From Pratylenchus scribneri (Eukaryota; Nematoda; Chromadorea; Rhabditida; Pratylenchidae), in contig JAQSEB010000115.1 of NCBI GenBank assembly GCA_030063045.1, positions 868,001 through 932,000 on the forward strand: a DNA stretch of 64,000 bases. Direction: 5' to 3'. The notes beneath the pieces are model-generated. The model had not been told where the DNA came from. It worked only from the letters and a program-made list of their open reading frames with translations, and made no database searches. The translations under genes were made by a program, and so were the position numbers. Shown one piece after another: positions 23,348-33,349 of the stretch. The number at the start of each line of letters is the position of its first letter. The stretch's first letter is position 1.

Positions 23348-24418
23348 ATGAACGTCTTCAACTCTCTTCGTCAAATGGTATGTTAATTTAATGTTTAACA
23401 AATTTTTAATTTCTCCAAATTCAGATTTCCAAGGCGCCCGACAATTCTGATGATGAAAGTTCAAGCAGCAGCAGCAGCTCAACCCGTTCCAGTTCCAGTT
23501 CCGAAGAAGAAAACGAGGATGAGCGGAAAGCAGCAAAGGAGGAAGGAGCGGAGCCAGAAGACAAAAACGAAGAAGAAGAAGCAAGCGATGACGAGGATTT
23601 TTCGGATGAAGACGAGGAAGAGGTAACGAAATAAAATGTCAAACATCAAATCATTAAAGTATTTTCATTTTCAGTCTGATGTCTACAGTGATCTTGTCGC
23701 TCCAGTGTCGTCATTGTTGGACTCATTCCGTTCCAGAATTGGCTATGGGATTCCAACCGGTCAGTTTTTTTTGTTCACTTTAATCAAAAAATCTTCCTTT
23801 TTCCCGCAGACTTGATTTCCACACGCACAGGCCGCGATGATATTAGTCCACAGCTTGGAAGAGCAGAATTTGTCAAACCTGATGATGAACAGAAGAGCGA
23901 AGTCGAAACCACTCAAACTGCGGAGGATGACGATTTTGATGATGTTAGCACCGCCCATACAGTTGAGAGGTTAGTCAATTATAGCTTTTATGAAAATTTC
24001 AAATTAAATTAATCATTTCAGTCAAACCAATTTGGTGGCGCAAGAGGTCGGCATTGCTCAACAGGATCAGAAGAACGAAGTCAATCCGCCGGCTCAACAG
24101 GAGAACGAAGTCAATCCGCCGGCTCAACAGGAGAACGAAGTCAATCCACCGGCTCAACAGGAGAACGAAGTCAATCCGCCGGCTCAACAGGAGAACGAAG
24201 TCAATCCACCGGCTCAACAGGAGAACGAAGTCAATCCACCGGCTCAAAAAGAGAACGAAGTCAATCCACCGGCTCAACAGGATCACAGAAGAAGGAACGA
24301 TGTCACTCCACCATTCGAGTCAGCTTATTGGCATGGTCAACCAAATGCGAGCAGACATCCTCCGTGTAAATGCAAGGCCAAACATAGAGCAACATGTACC
24401 TGCAGCTTCTACGATTGA
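23348..24418 (+). CDS. Acidic Ser-rich protein with seven 10-aa repeats (duplicated gene, copy 1)
   Basis: Five exons in phase: 23348-23377, 23425-23622, 23675-23759, 23810-23969 and 24022-24418 (about 289 aa). Start MNVFNSLRQM; then a Ser run and acidic tract (SSSSSSSSTRSSSSSEEE, EEEEASDDEDFSDEDEEE); then SDVYSDLVAPVSSLLDSFRS with GYGIPT; then seven tandem NEVNPPAQQE-type repeats; then a basic Cys/His tail (HPPCKCKAKHRATCTCSFYD). No signal peptide or known domain. The acidic/Ser part looks disordered. The family is not recognised. Copy 2 on the other strand (54914-55902) has four repeats and a different last few residues. Exons and phases are conserved in both, so both look functional. Confidence 0.75.
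24074..24283 (+). repeat. Coding minisatellite, 7 x 30 bp
   Basis: Seven 30-bp units encoding NEVNPPAQQE (one AQKE variant, last AQQD). The unit length keeps the frame open, so copy number can change without breaking the protein. Confidence 0.95.
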
Positions 24419-24928
24419 TCTTCCCAGTCCCAGCCTCTTCCCTTCATCATGTTTTGTTATTTCTATATCCCCATCCCCATATATGCTATTGTATTATATT
24501 TCCTCCAACTTTGTTTATTGCCTATATTTTTGCTATTGTTCTTTGTATAAAAATAAAAGATAAAATTATTGTGTGTACATTTTTAACTTGTTCTTTATTA
24601 CAATCTCTATATTTTTTATTTTAAAGTTCATTTATTTCAACATTTGTCGGTGTTTTGGCAAGGGTCTATGTTTTCAAATGATAATGCATAGGTTGCATAG
24701 CCCTTAGTTAACAAGATAAATAGAAATAGCTACATCACTACCTTATACCTTCCAAGCAATGTTACTATTCATTACCAATAGCACACACAGCGCCAGCACT
24801 GGCTATGGCTTGCTGAGCCCTGTGAGCAGTGAATAGGACAGAAGATGAATCATACATTTTAAATCATTTCTAATTAAAAAATGTTGATATCGAAATTTTT
24901 CTATTTAGATTGGCTTAAGAAAATAATA
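24419..24928. other. Intergenic, no gene seen
   Basis: 3' flank of the duplicated gene, then unrelated sequence upstream of vps-60. Confidence 0.6.
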
Positions 24929-25823
24929 ATGAATAGACTTTTTGGATCGTCCAAGCCAAAAGAACCACCACCAAATCTCAGCGATGCGATTTCAAAGATT
25001 GATGAGCGTGGGGACTCTATCGACAAAAAAATTGCCAAATTGGATGGAGAATTGGTAAAATTGCGTGATCAAATGAAGAAAATGAGAGAAGGTCCGTCAA
25101 AGAATATGGTTAAGCAAAAAGCTCTCCGGTAATTTATTATTAAATCCAAAGCCAATATTCATCATTTTAGTATAATGAAGCAAAAGAAAATTTTCGAGGG
25201 TCAAAGAGACCAACTATCGGCTCAATCATTCAATATGGAGCAAAGCAATTTTGCTATTCAATCAATGAAGGATAATCAAGTTAATTTGGAATACTAAAAC
25301 CTAAATGAACCAAATAAATCGTAGGTCACTGTGGCCGCAATGCAACATGGATTAAAAGCCATGAAAACGGAATATAAGAAGCTGGATATCAATAAAATTG
25401 ACAATCTGCAAGATGAGGTTTGGAATTTTGCATGGGGAAAATTTATTAAAAACCATTAAACCAGATGGAGGATATGTTAGAAATGAACACCGAAATCAAC
25501 GATGCTCTTTCACGGCAATATGACACTCCTGACGTAAAATAAAAATTAGACGAACTGTTTATTGATTATTTATTATTAAGATTGATGAAGCCGATTTGGA
25601 GGCGGAACTTGAGGCACTTGGGGATGAATTGCAACTTGATGCGGACACAAGCTATTTGGATGAAGCCATAAGCGCACCAAGTGTTCCCACCAAAGTACCC
25701 GGCTCATCAATTGTATCTGATTTAATTCTATTTAATTAATAATCGAATTATAATATTTAGGCAATGACTGACAGTGGTGTTCCAGTTGACGAATTTGGCC
25801 TCCCACGTATTCCGGCAACATAA
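24929..25823 (+). CDS. vps-60: ESCRT-III-associated CHMP5/Vps60
   Basis: Six exons in phase: 24929-25128, 25171-25279, 25325-25417, 25465-25533, 25581-25712 and 25761-25823 (221 aa, normal length). The start [20 protein letters not shown], core [20 protein letters not shown] and [32 protein letters not shown] acidic helix (here [17 protein letters not shown]) and end [12 protein letters not shown] match CHMP5 along its length. CHMP5/Vps60 is a coiled-coil endosomal protein that binds LIP5/Vta1 and regulates Vps4 in multivesicular-body sorting. It is first in a head-to-tail series with the MYG1-like, blos-2 and rsu-1 genes (gaps about 200, 300 and 375 bp), consistent with an operon. Confidence 0.95.
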
Positions 25824-26020
25824 AGAATTGAGAAGCATTTATCAAACTTAATTATCAATCGGTTATTTTATCATCACGTTTTAAACACAATTAAATTGTA
25901 ATTACTGGATAAAAGCAATTAAAACAAATTTAATTTATCATATTTATTTCTATTCAATTGGAATTAATAATATCTTTATAATTTTATCCAATTAAAAAAT
26001 TAATTTCTACTCATTAAAAG

Positions 26021-28799
26021 GAGGAGTGCCTGTGATCAAAATTAAATCAGCAAGATTTGGAGTGTCAGAAGCACTTGCTTTGCATTTGATCCGTTCAATC
26101 GATGAATACAAACATCAGCAAATTACAATGTAAAATGCATTAAATTAATTAATTAATCAATTAATAATATTATTTTATTTAGCATTGAACCTTTTGCGCC
26201 GGATGGCTGCTACATTACAATTCGATATGGATGCAAAGAAGATGCTCGAATTGAGATGGAAATAAATGCAGAAGAAAGGTTTAGTAATAAAATATTAAAA
26301 AATGGAATAAACATCTATATTTACAGACATGAAACATTAGAACAATTAGTCGGAATTCAAGGATATAAACAAAAACTTTCTTGTGCTGGAATAATTTATG
26401 CAGATATTGGACATTCAATTCTTTACAATGAAATGCCATTGCGTTATTTTGGACAAAGCGACAGAAAAGTGGAGAAAAGTTTGAACCGTGATTTCCGGAA
26501 AATTTATGAATATTTCATTGAAATTGTGGATATATTTACACAAGGAAATGCAGAACAATTCGAATATATGACACCGGAGAAGTAAATATTATTTAATCAT
26601 TTAATTGATTTATTATTTTAAGAATGGAACTTCTTCGATTTTTGAAGGAATTGGACAACAAAATTCAATGCTTTGATGGCGAACATTTTACCGAATTTGC
26701 TGAATTAATTTCGAGTGAAATTGGAAGTAAATTTGATTTTAAAATTAAATTATTCTAATTTCAAATATTTTAGAACGATTCCAAGAAACATCAAAATGGT
26801 ATGAACAATTTTATCTGCCAGCTTTTGAATCACTGGTTGGTTCCATCAAAGCGGTAATATTAATATTTAATTGATTTTAATTAATATTAATTTTTATAAG
26901 GGCCGAAATGGTGTCGCATTCTGCAATTTCGACTTCAAAAATGTGACATTCAATGATCTTCTTGTCCGGGCTTCATCAACGCTGCAACTTCCCAGATTGC
27001 TTATTCGACAAACCGGGGGTAAATATCGCCTGGAAATGGTCAAATATGTTCATCCAATGTAACACCGAATTAAATTTAATTTTAAATATTAATTTATTTT
27101 TTAGTTTACTTTTTCCACCCGAATGGGTTGGCAAAGAAGAGCATGTTTACAATTTGTTGGGATTGCCCAATATTGAATATATTGCGGCGAATCGAAAATT
27201 TGCAATGGCCAAAAACCCGGATGCAGCACGGCAATTGGCCTTTAAATTGATTGAATATGCGTATGCCCAAATATTTTAATTTAATAATTAAATTAATTAA
27301 TTTAGTGAAAATCGACCAGAATTGACAGTGACTCATCAGGATCAACCTAATTGGGAAACTGCGGCCAATGCGAACAATGAACGTTCACCAAGGCCAATTT
27401 ATTCCCTTCCAAGCAGCCGGGAAAGTTCTTCGGAAAGTAAAATTGCCGTAAAAGAACCATCAAATATTGGAAATGGAAGTCATCATTCTGCCGAATTATT
27501 GGAAGAAAATGTTGAAGAAAAAGAACAAATTTGCGACAATGAAAAAGTTTTGTTTGAGGAAAATGGACAATTTGAAAATAATTTGGTGGTCGATGAAAAG
27601 GAAGAAGAAGAAATGAAGAAAAAGGAGGAAAGGGACAATATCAACAACAATGATGACGAAAATACGAACACAACAATAACAACAATGACCGCAATAAATT
27701 CATCGCTGGGCGGGGATACAAAAAATAATTCAACGACCGAGGGGACCACCACCACCACCTCCCATTCATCGACCAGAGCAAATTCATTCGGTTGTGAACA
27801 ATTAATGGAATTAATTCAGCAGCATCAACAAATGGGTGGAAGTCAATTTTGCGGAAATGTCCCAGTACAAAATGTAATTAATTTAATGGATTATTTTATA
27901 AATTAAATTTTTAAGCAAAATTTGACAAATTCTGCTGAAGCAAATCCAAAAAATGTGATGAATAATAATTTTGGTGGATTTACTGAAGAAGAGAATGAAG
28001 AAGAAAATGTCGGTCTTCAAGTGGATAAAGTGTTTCGCTTTTTGACCAAGGACAATTCAATTGTTTTTGTGGGCGTTCCGGACAAAAACTTCACATTAAG
28101 CCATGTTTTGGCCGCCGTCATCGCCGCATATGCATTTGGAAATTCCGAGGGTTTATTGAGAATGCAAAGGTAAAAATTATTAATTAAAACAAATTTAATA
28201 TAAATAATATTAATTTAGTTTGTCAAAACCAAATTCCGTAATTCGCATTGGCCCTGGTGTGTACGATTTTGAGGATGCGAAACACAAATTCACTGGGTAT
28301 AAATTTTCAAATAATTTATTTTCATTGATTGAATTAATTTAGTGCCCGATCCGCCTCTTTGTTTTCCTTTGATATTTGCCTTTGTGAACGTCGACTTTCG
28401 GCCGTTGGAATTGCATTTATTCTCTATGGAAAGAAGGCAATTGCAAAAATTATGGCTGAAGAAAATCCGGAAAAATTGGCACAAATTTTGATGGACAAAA
28501 ATGGAAAGAAAAAAATTGCCGCCATTTTTCGACGAACTCACAAACGCCTAATCCAACCGGCGGATGAATTTGTGGAAAATCAACAAATAAAGTAAATCAA
28601 TAATTTAAAAATAAATATAAATTTAATTTAAATCTTTATTAGGACGAATGAATTCTCAATGTTCCATAAATTATTGGAAGGAACAATTGCAAAAGCGAAT
28701 GCGGATGAATTGGACGGGGAGCCGGGCTTCAGCTGCTTTTTGACTGTTTTTTATGCTGCAATGGGCATTTTTGCAAAATTCATTCTTTCACAAATTTAA
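26021..28799 (+). CDS. Tandem MYG1-like protein, probably a pseudoenzyme (5' end unresolved)
   Basis: Twelve exons join in phase: 26021-26129, 26183-26278, 26327-26581, 26623-26726, 26774-26853, 26901-27058, 27105-27260, 27306-27873, 27916-28169, 28219-28296, 28343-28591 and 28643-28799 (about 754 codons). The first half resembles MYG1 (UPF0160 DHH-type exonuclease): [78 protein letters not shown] Glu/Asn/Thr-rich linker follows. The second half repeats the N-terminal MYG1 pattern: [61 protein letters not shown]1 catalytic motifs (THNGTFHCDE, DVGG..DHHQ) are replaced in both halves. No in-frame ATG lies upstream within the interval after vps-60. The family call rests on motif recall; a profile search would settle it. 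Confidence 0.6.
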
Positions 28800-29098
28800 A
28801 TAAATGGAAAGAAAAGAATCTGATGAAAATTTTATTTGGACGGATCTCTCGTTTGTTGTTATTGCCCATTCCATAAACAAAATCTAATACATATTTTGTG
28901 CTTTATTTGACTTGTTCTCATTCAATTTTATTTAATTCACTTGATAAATTTATTTATTTGTTTTTTATATTTAATTTATTCATTCACAAATGGAATAAAT
29001 GGTGTTTTTGTTACTTTCACAATTTTTAAATGAATTCGTTTATCAAATAATTTTATCTTCTTTAATCGAAAAAATTTATTTAAATTGATGCATTTTAG

Positions 29099-29627
29099 AT
29101 GGAAATAAACGAACGAGCATCGACCAGCATTGATGGCCCTCTTTCGCCACCCGTGGTTGATGATGCCGATGATAAATTGAAAAAATTGGCACAAAAATCA
29201 TCGGAAAAATTGAATGCATATATTCAAGGACAAATTCAGGTTAACATTTTGAATGAATAAATCAATAATATTCGGATTAATTAGGCAACAATCGATGATT
29301 ACAAATTATTGGAACAAATGAATGATGTTACTTCGCAACGTTATAAAGGTATTCAGCTCATTATTTAACAATTTAAAATTAATTTATTAGATATGATGCA
29401 AGTCACCGAGACAATTTCGGGAAGGCTAATTCAATTGCAGAAAAAATACGAAGAATTGCTTCCATTTTTGGAGCAAATCAATGAAATTGGTCAATCATTT
29501 TTTTGTTAATATTTAATAAAAATAAATTTTAGATGAAGCAAGCAGACGAATTGAGCAAGCAGTGACCACATTAGAAACTTATTTGGGTGCTTTAGAAGCA
29601 AAATTACGTAAAATTCAACTCCAATGA
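29099..29627 (+). CDS. blos-2: BLOC-1 subunit 2
   Basis: Four exons in phase: 29099-29239, 29285-29348, 29391-29489 and 29533-29627 (132 aa). The conserved coiled-coil stretch is clear: KLNAYIQGQIQATIDDYKLL, EQMNDVTSQRY, QVTETISGRLIQLQKKY, LLPFLEQINEID and LETYLGALEAKLRKIQ. BLOS2 is a small helical subunit of BLOC-1 (and BORC) acting in biogenesis and positioning of lysosome-related organelles. It is third in the + strand series starting with vps-60, another endolysosomal gene. A Ser/Pro-rich N-terminus replaces the acidic leader of other animals. Confidence 0.9.
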
Positions 29628-30001
29628 AGAATATGAACATTTTAATTTTATAATTTCTAATTTGACATTTTGAATAAAAATATTAAATAAATAATTGTTT
29701 GCATTTTGGTCAATGGATTAAATAAATAAAATCCTTTCATTCATTTCAATTTTGCAAATCTCGATTTCATTCATTTTTATATTTGCAGGAGCAATTCAAT
29801 CACATATTTCTCTTTCATTCTTTGATGGACATTGGCGGCAACAGGCGTTTCAATCGATAGCCAAACCACCCGCCGCTCCACAAATCTGTCCCAACTTTAA
29901 GCCAATATCCTCCTTTGTGGATATCCTTCCTTCTCAATACACATTTTTATCTTCATTCATCTGCTACTGAATAAATAGCCAGCGGAAATAAATAAGAAAA
30001 A

Positions 30002-31501
30002 ATGCCCAGAAACGATAAATCCCATCATTCATCAGCCCCTCCAGAGGAGAAGGGTGGTACCGAAATTAGTCAAGTGGACCGTGGAATAACCAATTTTGGT
30101 CAACTTCACCTGAATTGTGAGTTTTAATTCATTTATTTGGGGTTTATTTTTTTATTTATTTTAGTTGAAAATAGTCGAATAACCAGTCTAACATTGAGCC
30201 ACAATAAAATTGCCAATGTTCCGGCGAATATGTGAGTAAATCAATCAATCGATAATTAAATTAATTTTTTTAGTTCCGATTTAACTTCATTGGAGAATTT
30301 GAACTTGTGGAATAATCACATTGAGGAATTGCCGACGACCATTTCCTCCCTTCCAAACCTCAAATTATTGAATGTTGGAATGAATCGATTGAGCAAATTG
30401 CCCCGCGGATTTGGCTCATTCCCAAAGCTGGAAATATTGGATTTGACCTACAACAATTTGAGGGAACAAAGTCTTCCGGGCAACTTTTTCTTCATCCCAA
30501 CCCTCCGTGCCCTCTATTTGGGCGACAATGATTTTGAATGCTTTCCGGAGGATGTTGGCAATTTGGTAAATTTTAATTTATTTAGAAAATTCATCAATAG
30601 GTTTAGTTAAGTAAATATATATTTTTTCCTGACATCGGAATTAGTACACCGAAATTAGGATAAAATATGCAAATAATATCAAAAACGACTTTTTTCGCCT
30701 TATGATGATAAGAAGAAAATTATCAGTTCTGTTTATTGTAAGTATAGCCGAATGGCGAAGAGAGTGGTTTTAATGCGGGAGATCTCGGGTTCGAATCCCA
30801 CCTGAATCAAATGTTTTTTTTTTGGCTGGAAAATCCAATTTTTATGCTTTTTTTGGAATTTTTATTTAAAATTTCTAAAAAGACAAAAAATATCATTTAC
30901 ATATTTTGGACTTTTTACTTATATAAATATCTCAGCCATATTCATCAATTAATTTTATTTTCATAAATTTTAGACAAATTTGCAAATTCTTGTCCTTCGC
31001 GAAAATGACCTCATTGATTTGCCACGCCAATTAGCGACTTGCCAAAAATTGAAGGAACTACATATTCAGGTATCCAATTCCATCAATTAATTAAATAAAT
31101 AATAAATTTAAGGGCAATCGTCTTCAAGTTATTCCACCTGAATTGGGCGCATTGGAATTGATCGACCCGAATGATGAAAATGCCAAAACTCTTCGGGTGG
31201 AGAATAATCCATGGATTCTGCCATTGAAAGAGGCGTTGACCCGAGGAGTCCAAGGAGGCGACTATCAAAGCGGGTAATATTGCCTGAAGGCATTTTCACT
31301 CTAACAAGTGAACATTTTAGGGTGGAATCATTTTGGAATTATGTTCGAAGTGACAATTACCGTCGACTTTATGAAAGCCATCCGGTCGGGATTGGAAGTC
31401 CACCACCAAAACGGAACAAGGAAAAGAAGATTAGCCGTACAAAAATTTTAGGACCACCAGAGAAGGGTGCAGGATCAAGAGCACAAAGTCGAGAACGTTG
31501 A
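30002..31501 (+). CDS. rsu-1: Ras suppressor protein 1 (leucine-rich repeats)
   Basis: Six exons in phase: 30002-30116, 30165-30231, 30274-30565, 30974-31069, 31113-31273 and 31321-31501. The product is leucine-rich repeats of RSU1 type: ENLNLWNNHIEELPTTISSL, LKLLNVGMNRLSKLPRGFGS, LEILDLTYNNLREQSLPGNF, LRALYLGDNDFECFPEDVG, LKELHIQGNRLQVIPPELG, then the RSU1-specific ENNPWILPL, FWNYVRSDNYRRLYESH, PPPKRNKEKKISR. RSU1 binds PINCH and so links to the ILK-PINCH-parvin complex at integrin attachments. Intron 30566-30973 is unusually long (408 bp) and carries a tRNA-like insertion. The gene is last in the vps-60 series. Confidence 0.95.
30742..30812 (+). pseudogene. tRNA-like sequence (tRNA-derived SINE head or tRNA relic)
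   Basis: An A-box-like TAGCCGAATGGCG and a perfect B-box GGTTCGAATCC lie about 45 bp apart, followed by a T-run (30813-30823). No acceptor stem pairs and the T stem has only three good pairs, so it is not a working tRNA. It lies in an rsu-1 intron. Confidence 0.55.
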
Positions 31502-31917
31502 TTGAATGATGGAATGGATGAATATTGATTGATTTGAAAAAATAATGCAAACTTGCTGCCAATTAAATCCCAAAACCATTTTTAAATTCTCATTTTTTAA
31601 ATATTATCGATAAAAATTGTTAATTTCATTCTTTAATTTTTTGATCACCGGGGTCAATCGATTCTAGGAGGTCGATGTGATATGATTGATTGATTGGGAA
31701 TTGGGCAATTTGGACGGCCAATTACCCAATATTTACCCCACCAATCCATCTCCCAATATAATTGTTCGAGAATTCGCGCGGCCATTTGAGGGGGGACATA
31801 AAATTTCCCGATGGTCGTCAATTCCATTCGCCTTTTGCTTTTTTCAATCAGTCAACAGTTCCAATTTCATTTCAAAAACTTCATCAATTCCAATTCAGAC
31901 CAAAGTCAGTCATAAAA
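31502..31917. other. Intergenic, no gene seen
   Basis: 3' flank of rsu-1 and 5' flank of the small secreted protein gene. Confidence 0.6.
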
Positions 31918-32255
31918 ATGAATTTTATTCCATTTTTGCTGATTTTTTGTCAAATTTTTGCCGGCATTTTTGTCAAGGCCCAGAAATTGAATTCAGCCAG
32001 CACAAATGGCCTTTTGGTTGGGAAGGGCAGTGAGGTTTGTTGCCATTCTTCCTTTCTCCAAATTATGGCCAAAATTAGGTTCGTGATGTGCACAATCCAA
32101 TTTTGCCTGAACCGGTGTTGGCCCCACTTTCACATTCATCGCCAAGTCAGTCGTCCATCGGCTAATTTACATTTTTATTTTAATTTTTAGTTTCCCCATC
32201 CGAATTGAACTTTTCAAAGAAGAAGCGAAGAAGACGCCATCAAAATCTTGTTTAA
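31918..32255 (+). CDS. Small secreted basic-tailed protein (unknown)
   Basis: Three exons in phase: 31918-32034, 32079-32145 and 32191-32255, giving 82 aa. It has a clear signal peptide (MNFIPFLLIFCQIFAGIFVKA), a short linker (LPEPVLAPLSHSSPISPSEL) and a basic tail KKKRRRRHQ close to the stop. No cysteines follow the signal peptide. The polybasic tail could be a convertase site or a heparin/nuclear-type basic patch. It fits a neuropeptide-like or other short secreted protein, but no family is recognised. Confidence 0.55.
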
Positions 32256-32399
32256 ATCACCCAAAAAACCCATTATTTTTATTCATTGCTTTTGCTTTTA
32301 TATAAATATATTCTAAAGAAAGGGACAATTTCGTGAGATTCACATTACAAATTAATTATTACTCGTTTGGTGATTGGAAAATATCAAAAGGGGCCATTA

Positions 32400-33349
32400 T
32401 TAAGGCTGCCGATACCCTTGAATCCATCCCCGACTTTTGCGCATTTCCATTGCCAATTCTGCGGAACATTCACAACAAATTGAACAAATCATTCCAATTG
32501 GATATCCTCGTCCATCCATGCATCCATTCAAAGGCACAAATGTCCGGTGACAACTTCGATCGGACATTTCCGTCGAAATTTCCTGCTCCAATTGAAAATC
32601 AGAATCATTTGGCACTGGACCCTTGCAGCCAATCAAAGAGCAGCGAGGAGGGCGGACCTTGAAAATGATTGGTCATTTAATATGGAGGATTAAATTGACC
32701 CTGCTCAAATCGGCTCCTTCCATGAAATATGCAGCAGGGTCAACAATGGATTGGCCTCCGGGAAAAGGTTGCCTCAGTCTTTCCGGTGGTTCATGAATGC
32801 CCAAAACCCATCCTGTCAATTTGGGTTTTTGGCTGTCCGGAGGCGGCAAAAATTTGGCCAATTCATTTGCCGGTTTTATGGGCAAAGATGGAGGCGGAAG
32901 AATGGGAAGGAATTGTTCGACGGGGGATGGACGGAGGACGAAAGCATCACGGGAAGAAGGAGATTTAGAGGAGGAGAGTGAAGTTTGGTCATACGGATTA
33001 GAGGGATCAGGATTGGGTGGAGTGGGTGATGATGAAGAGAATGATTGGCCCTGAAGGCCTTTTGTTGTTGTCGGCGGAGTGTAATCAAAGGAATAGCCGG
33101 AAAAGGAGGAAACGAATGATCGGCCAGAAGCAGGGGCCGGCTGAATAATCGGCGCTTTTTGAAGTTCTGAATGAATGATAGAATTGGTCTAAAATGTGCC
33201 TTCAAAAGTTAACCTGGAGGCAATTGATCGCCGGCAAATATTTGGCCCGGTTTGAATTGGCTTTGAACGGAGGAACTGTGGGTTGGTGGCAATGCTGGGA
33301 TTGGACTGGCGGAATGGAAAAAATGAAGAAAAATGGCGAGAAAAAGCAT
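32400..33349 (-). CDS. Secreted Pro/Ser-rich protein with C-terminal Cys module (unknown)
   Basis: Three exons on the minus strand: 33349-33214, 33166-32700 and 32657-32400, all in phase (286 aa). A signal peptide (MLFLAIFLHFFHSASPIPA) precedes a long Pro/Ser/Thr-rich region with FSGYSFDYTPPTTTKG and KFLPPPDSQKPKLTGWVLG. The C-terminal part has spaced cysteines: CSLIGC, CHRTF, NGC, ICSICCEC, then EMRKSRGWIQGYRQP-stop. The conserved look of the Cys block (MICSICCECSAELAMEMRKS) suggests a real extracellular or matrix-interacting domain, but the family is not recognised. It converges toward the small secreted gene on the + strand. Confidence 0.65.

Larger units (their letters stand above)
23153..24625 (+). 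repeat. Inverted gene duplication, arm 1
   Basis: Near-identical to the reverse complement of 54730-56105 across promoter, five exons, introns and 3' flank. Similarity starts at TTAAGAAAATCAATAATTTA and fades after the AAATAAAAGATAAAATTATT-type 3' flank. The arms differ mainly in coding-repeat number and small substitutions. Confidence 0.85.

Noticed and set aside
23999..24563. Open frames in other registers over the 30-bp coding repeat (LSRRIDFVL.., TKSIRRLNR..)
   Set aside because: Shadows of the spliced acidic protein; the exon-phase chain supports only one frame.
30742..30812. Functional tRNA gene
   Set aside because: A and B boxes are present but acceptor and T stems do not pair.
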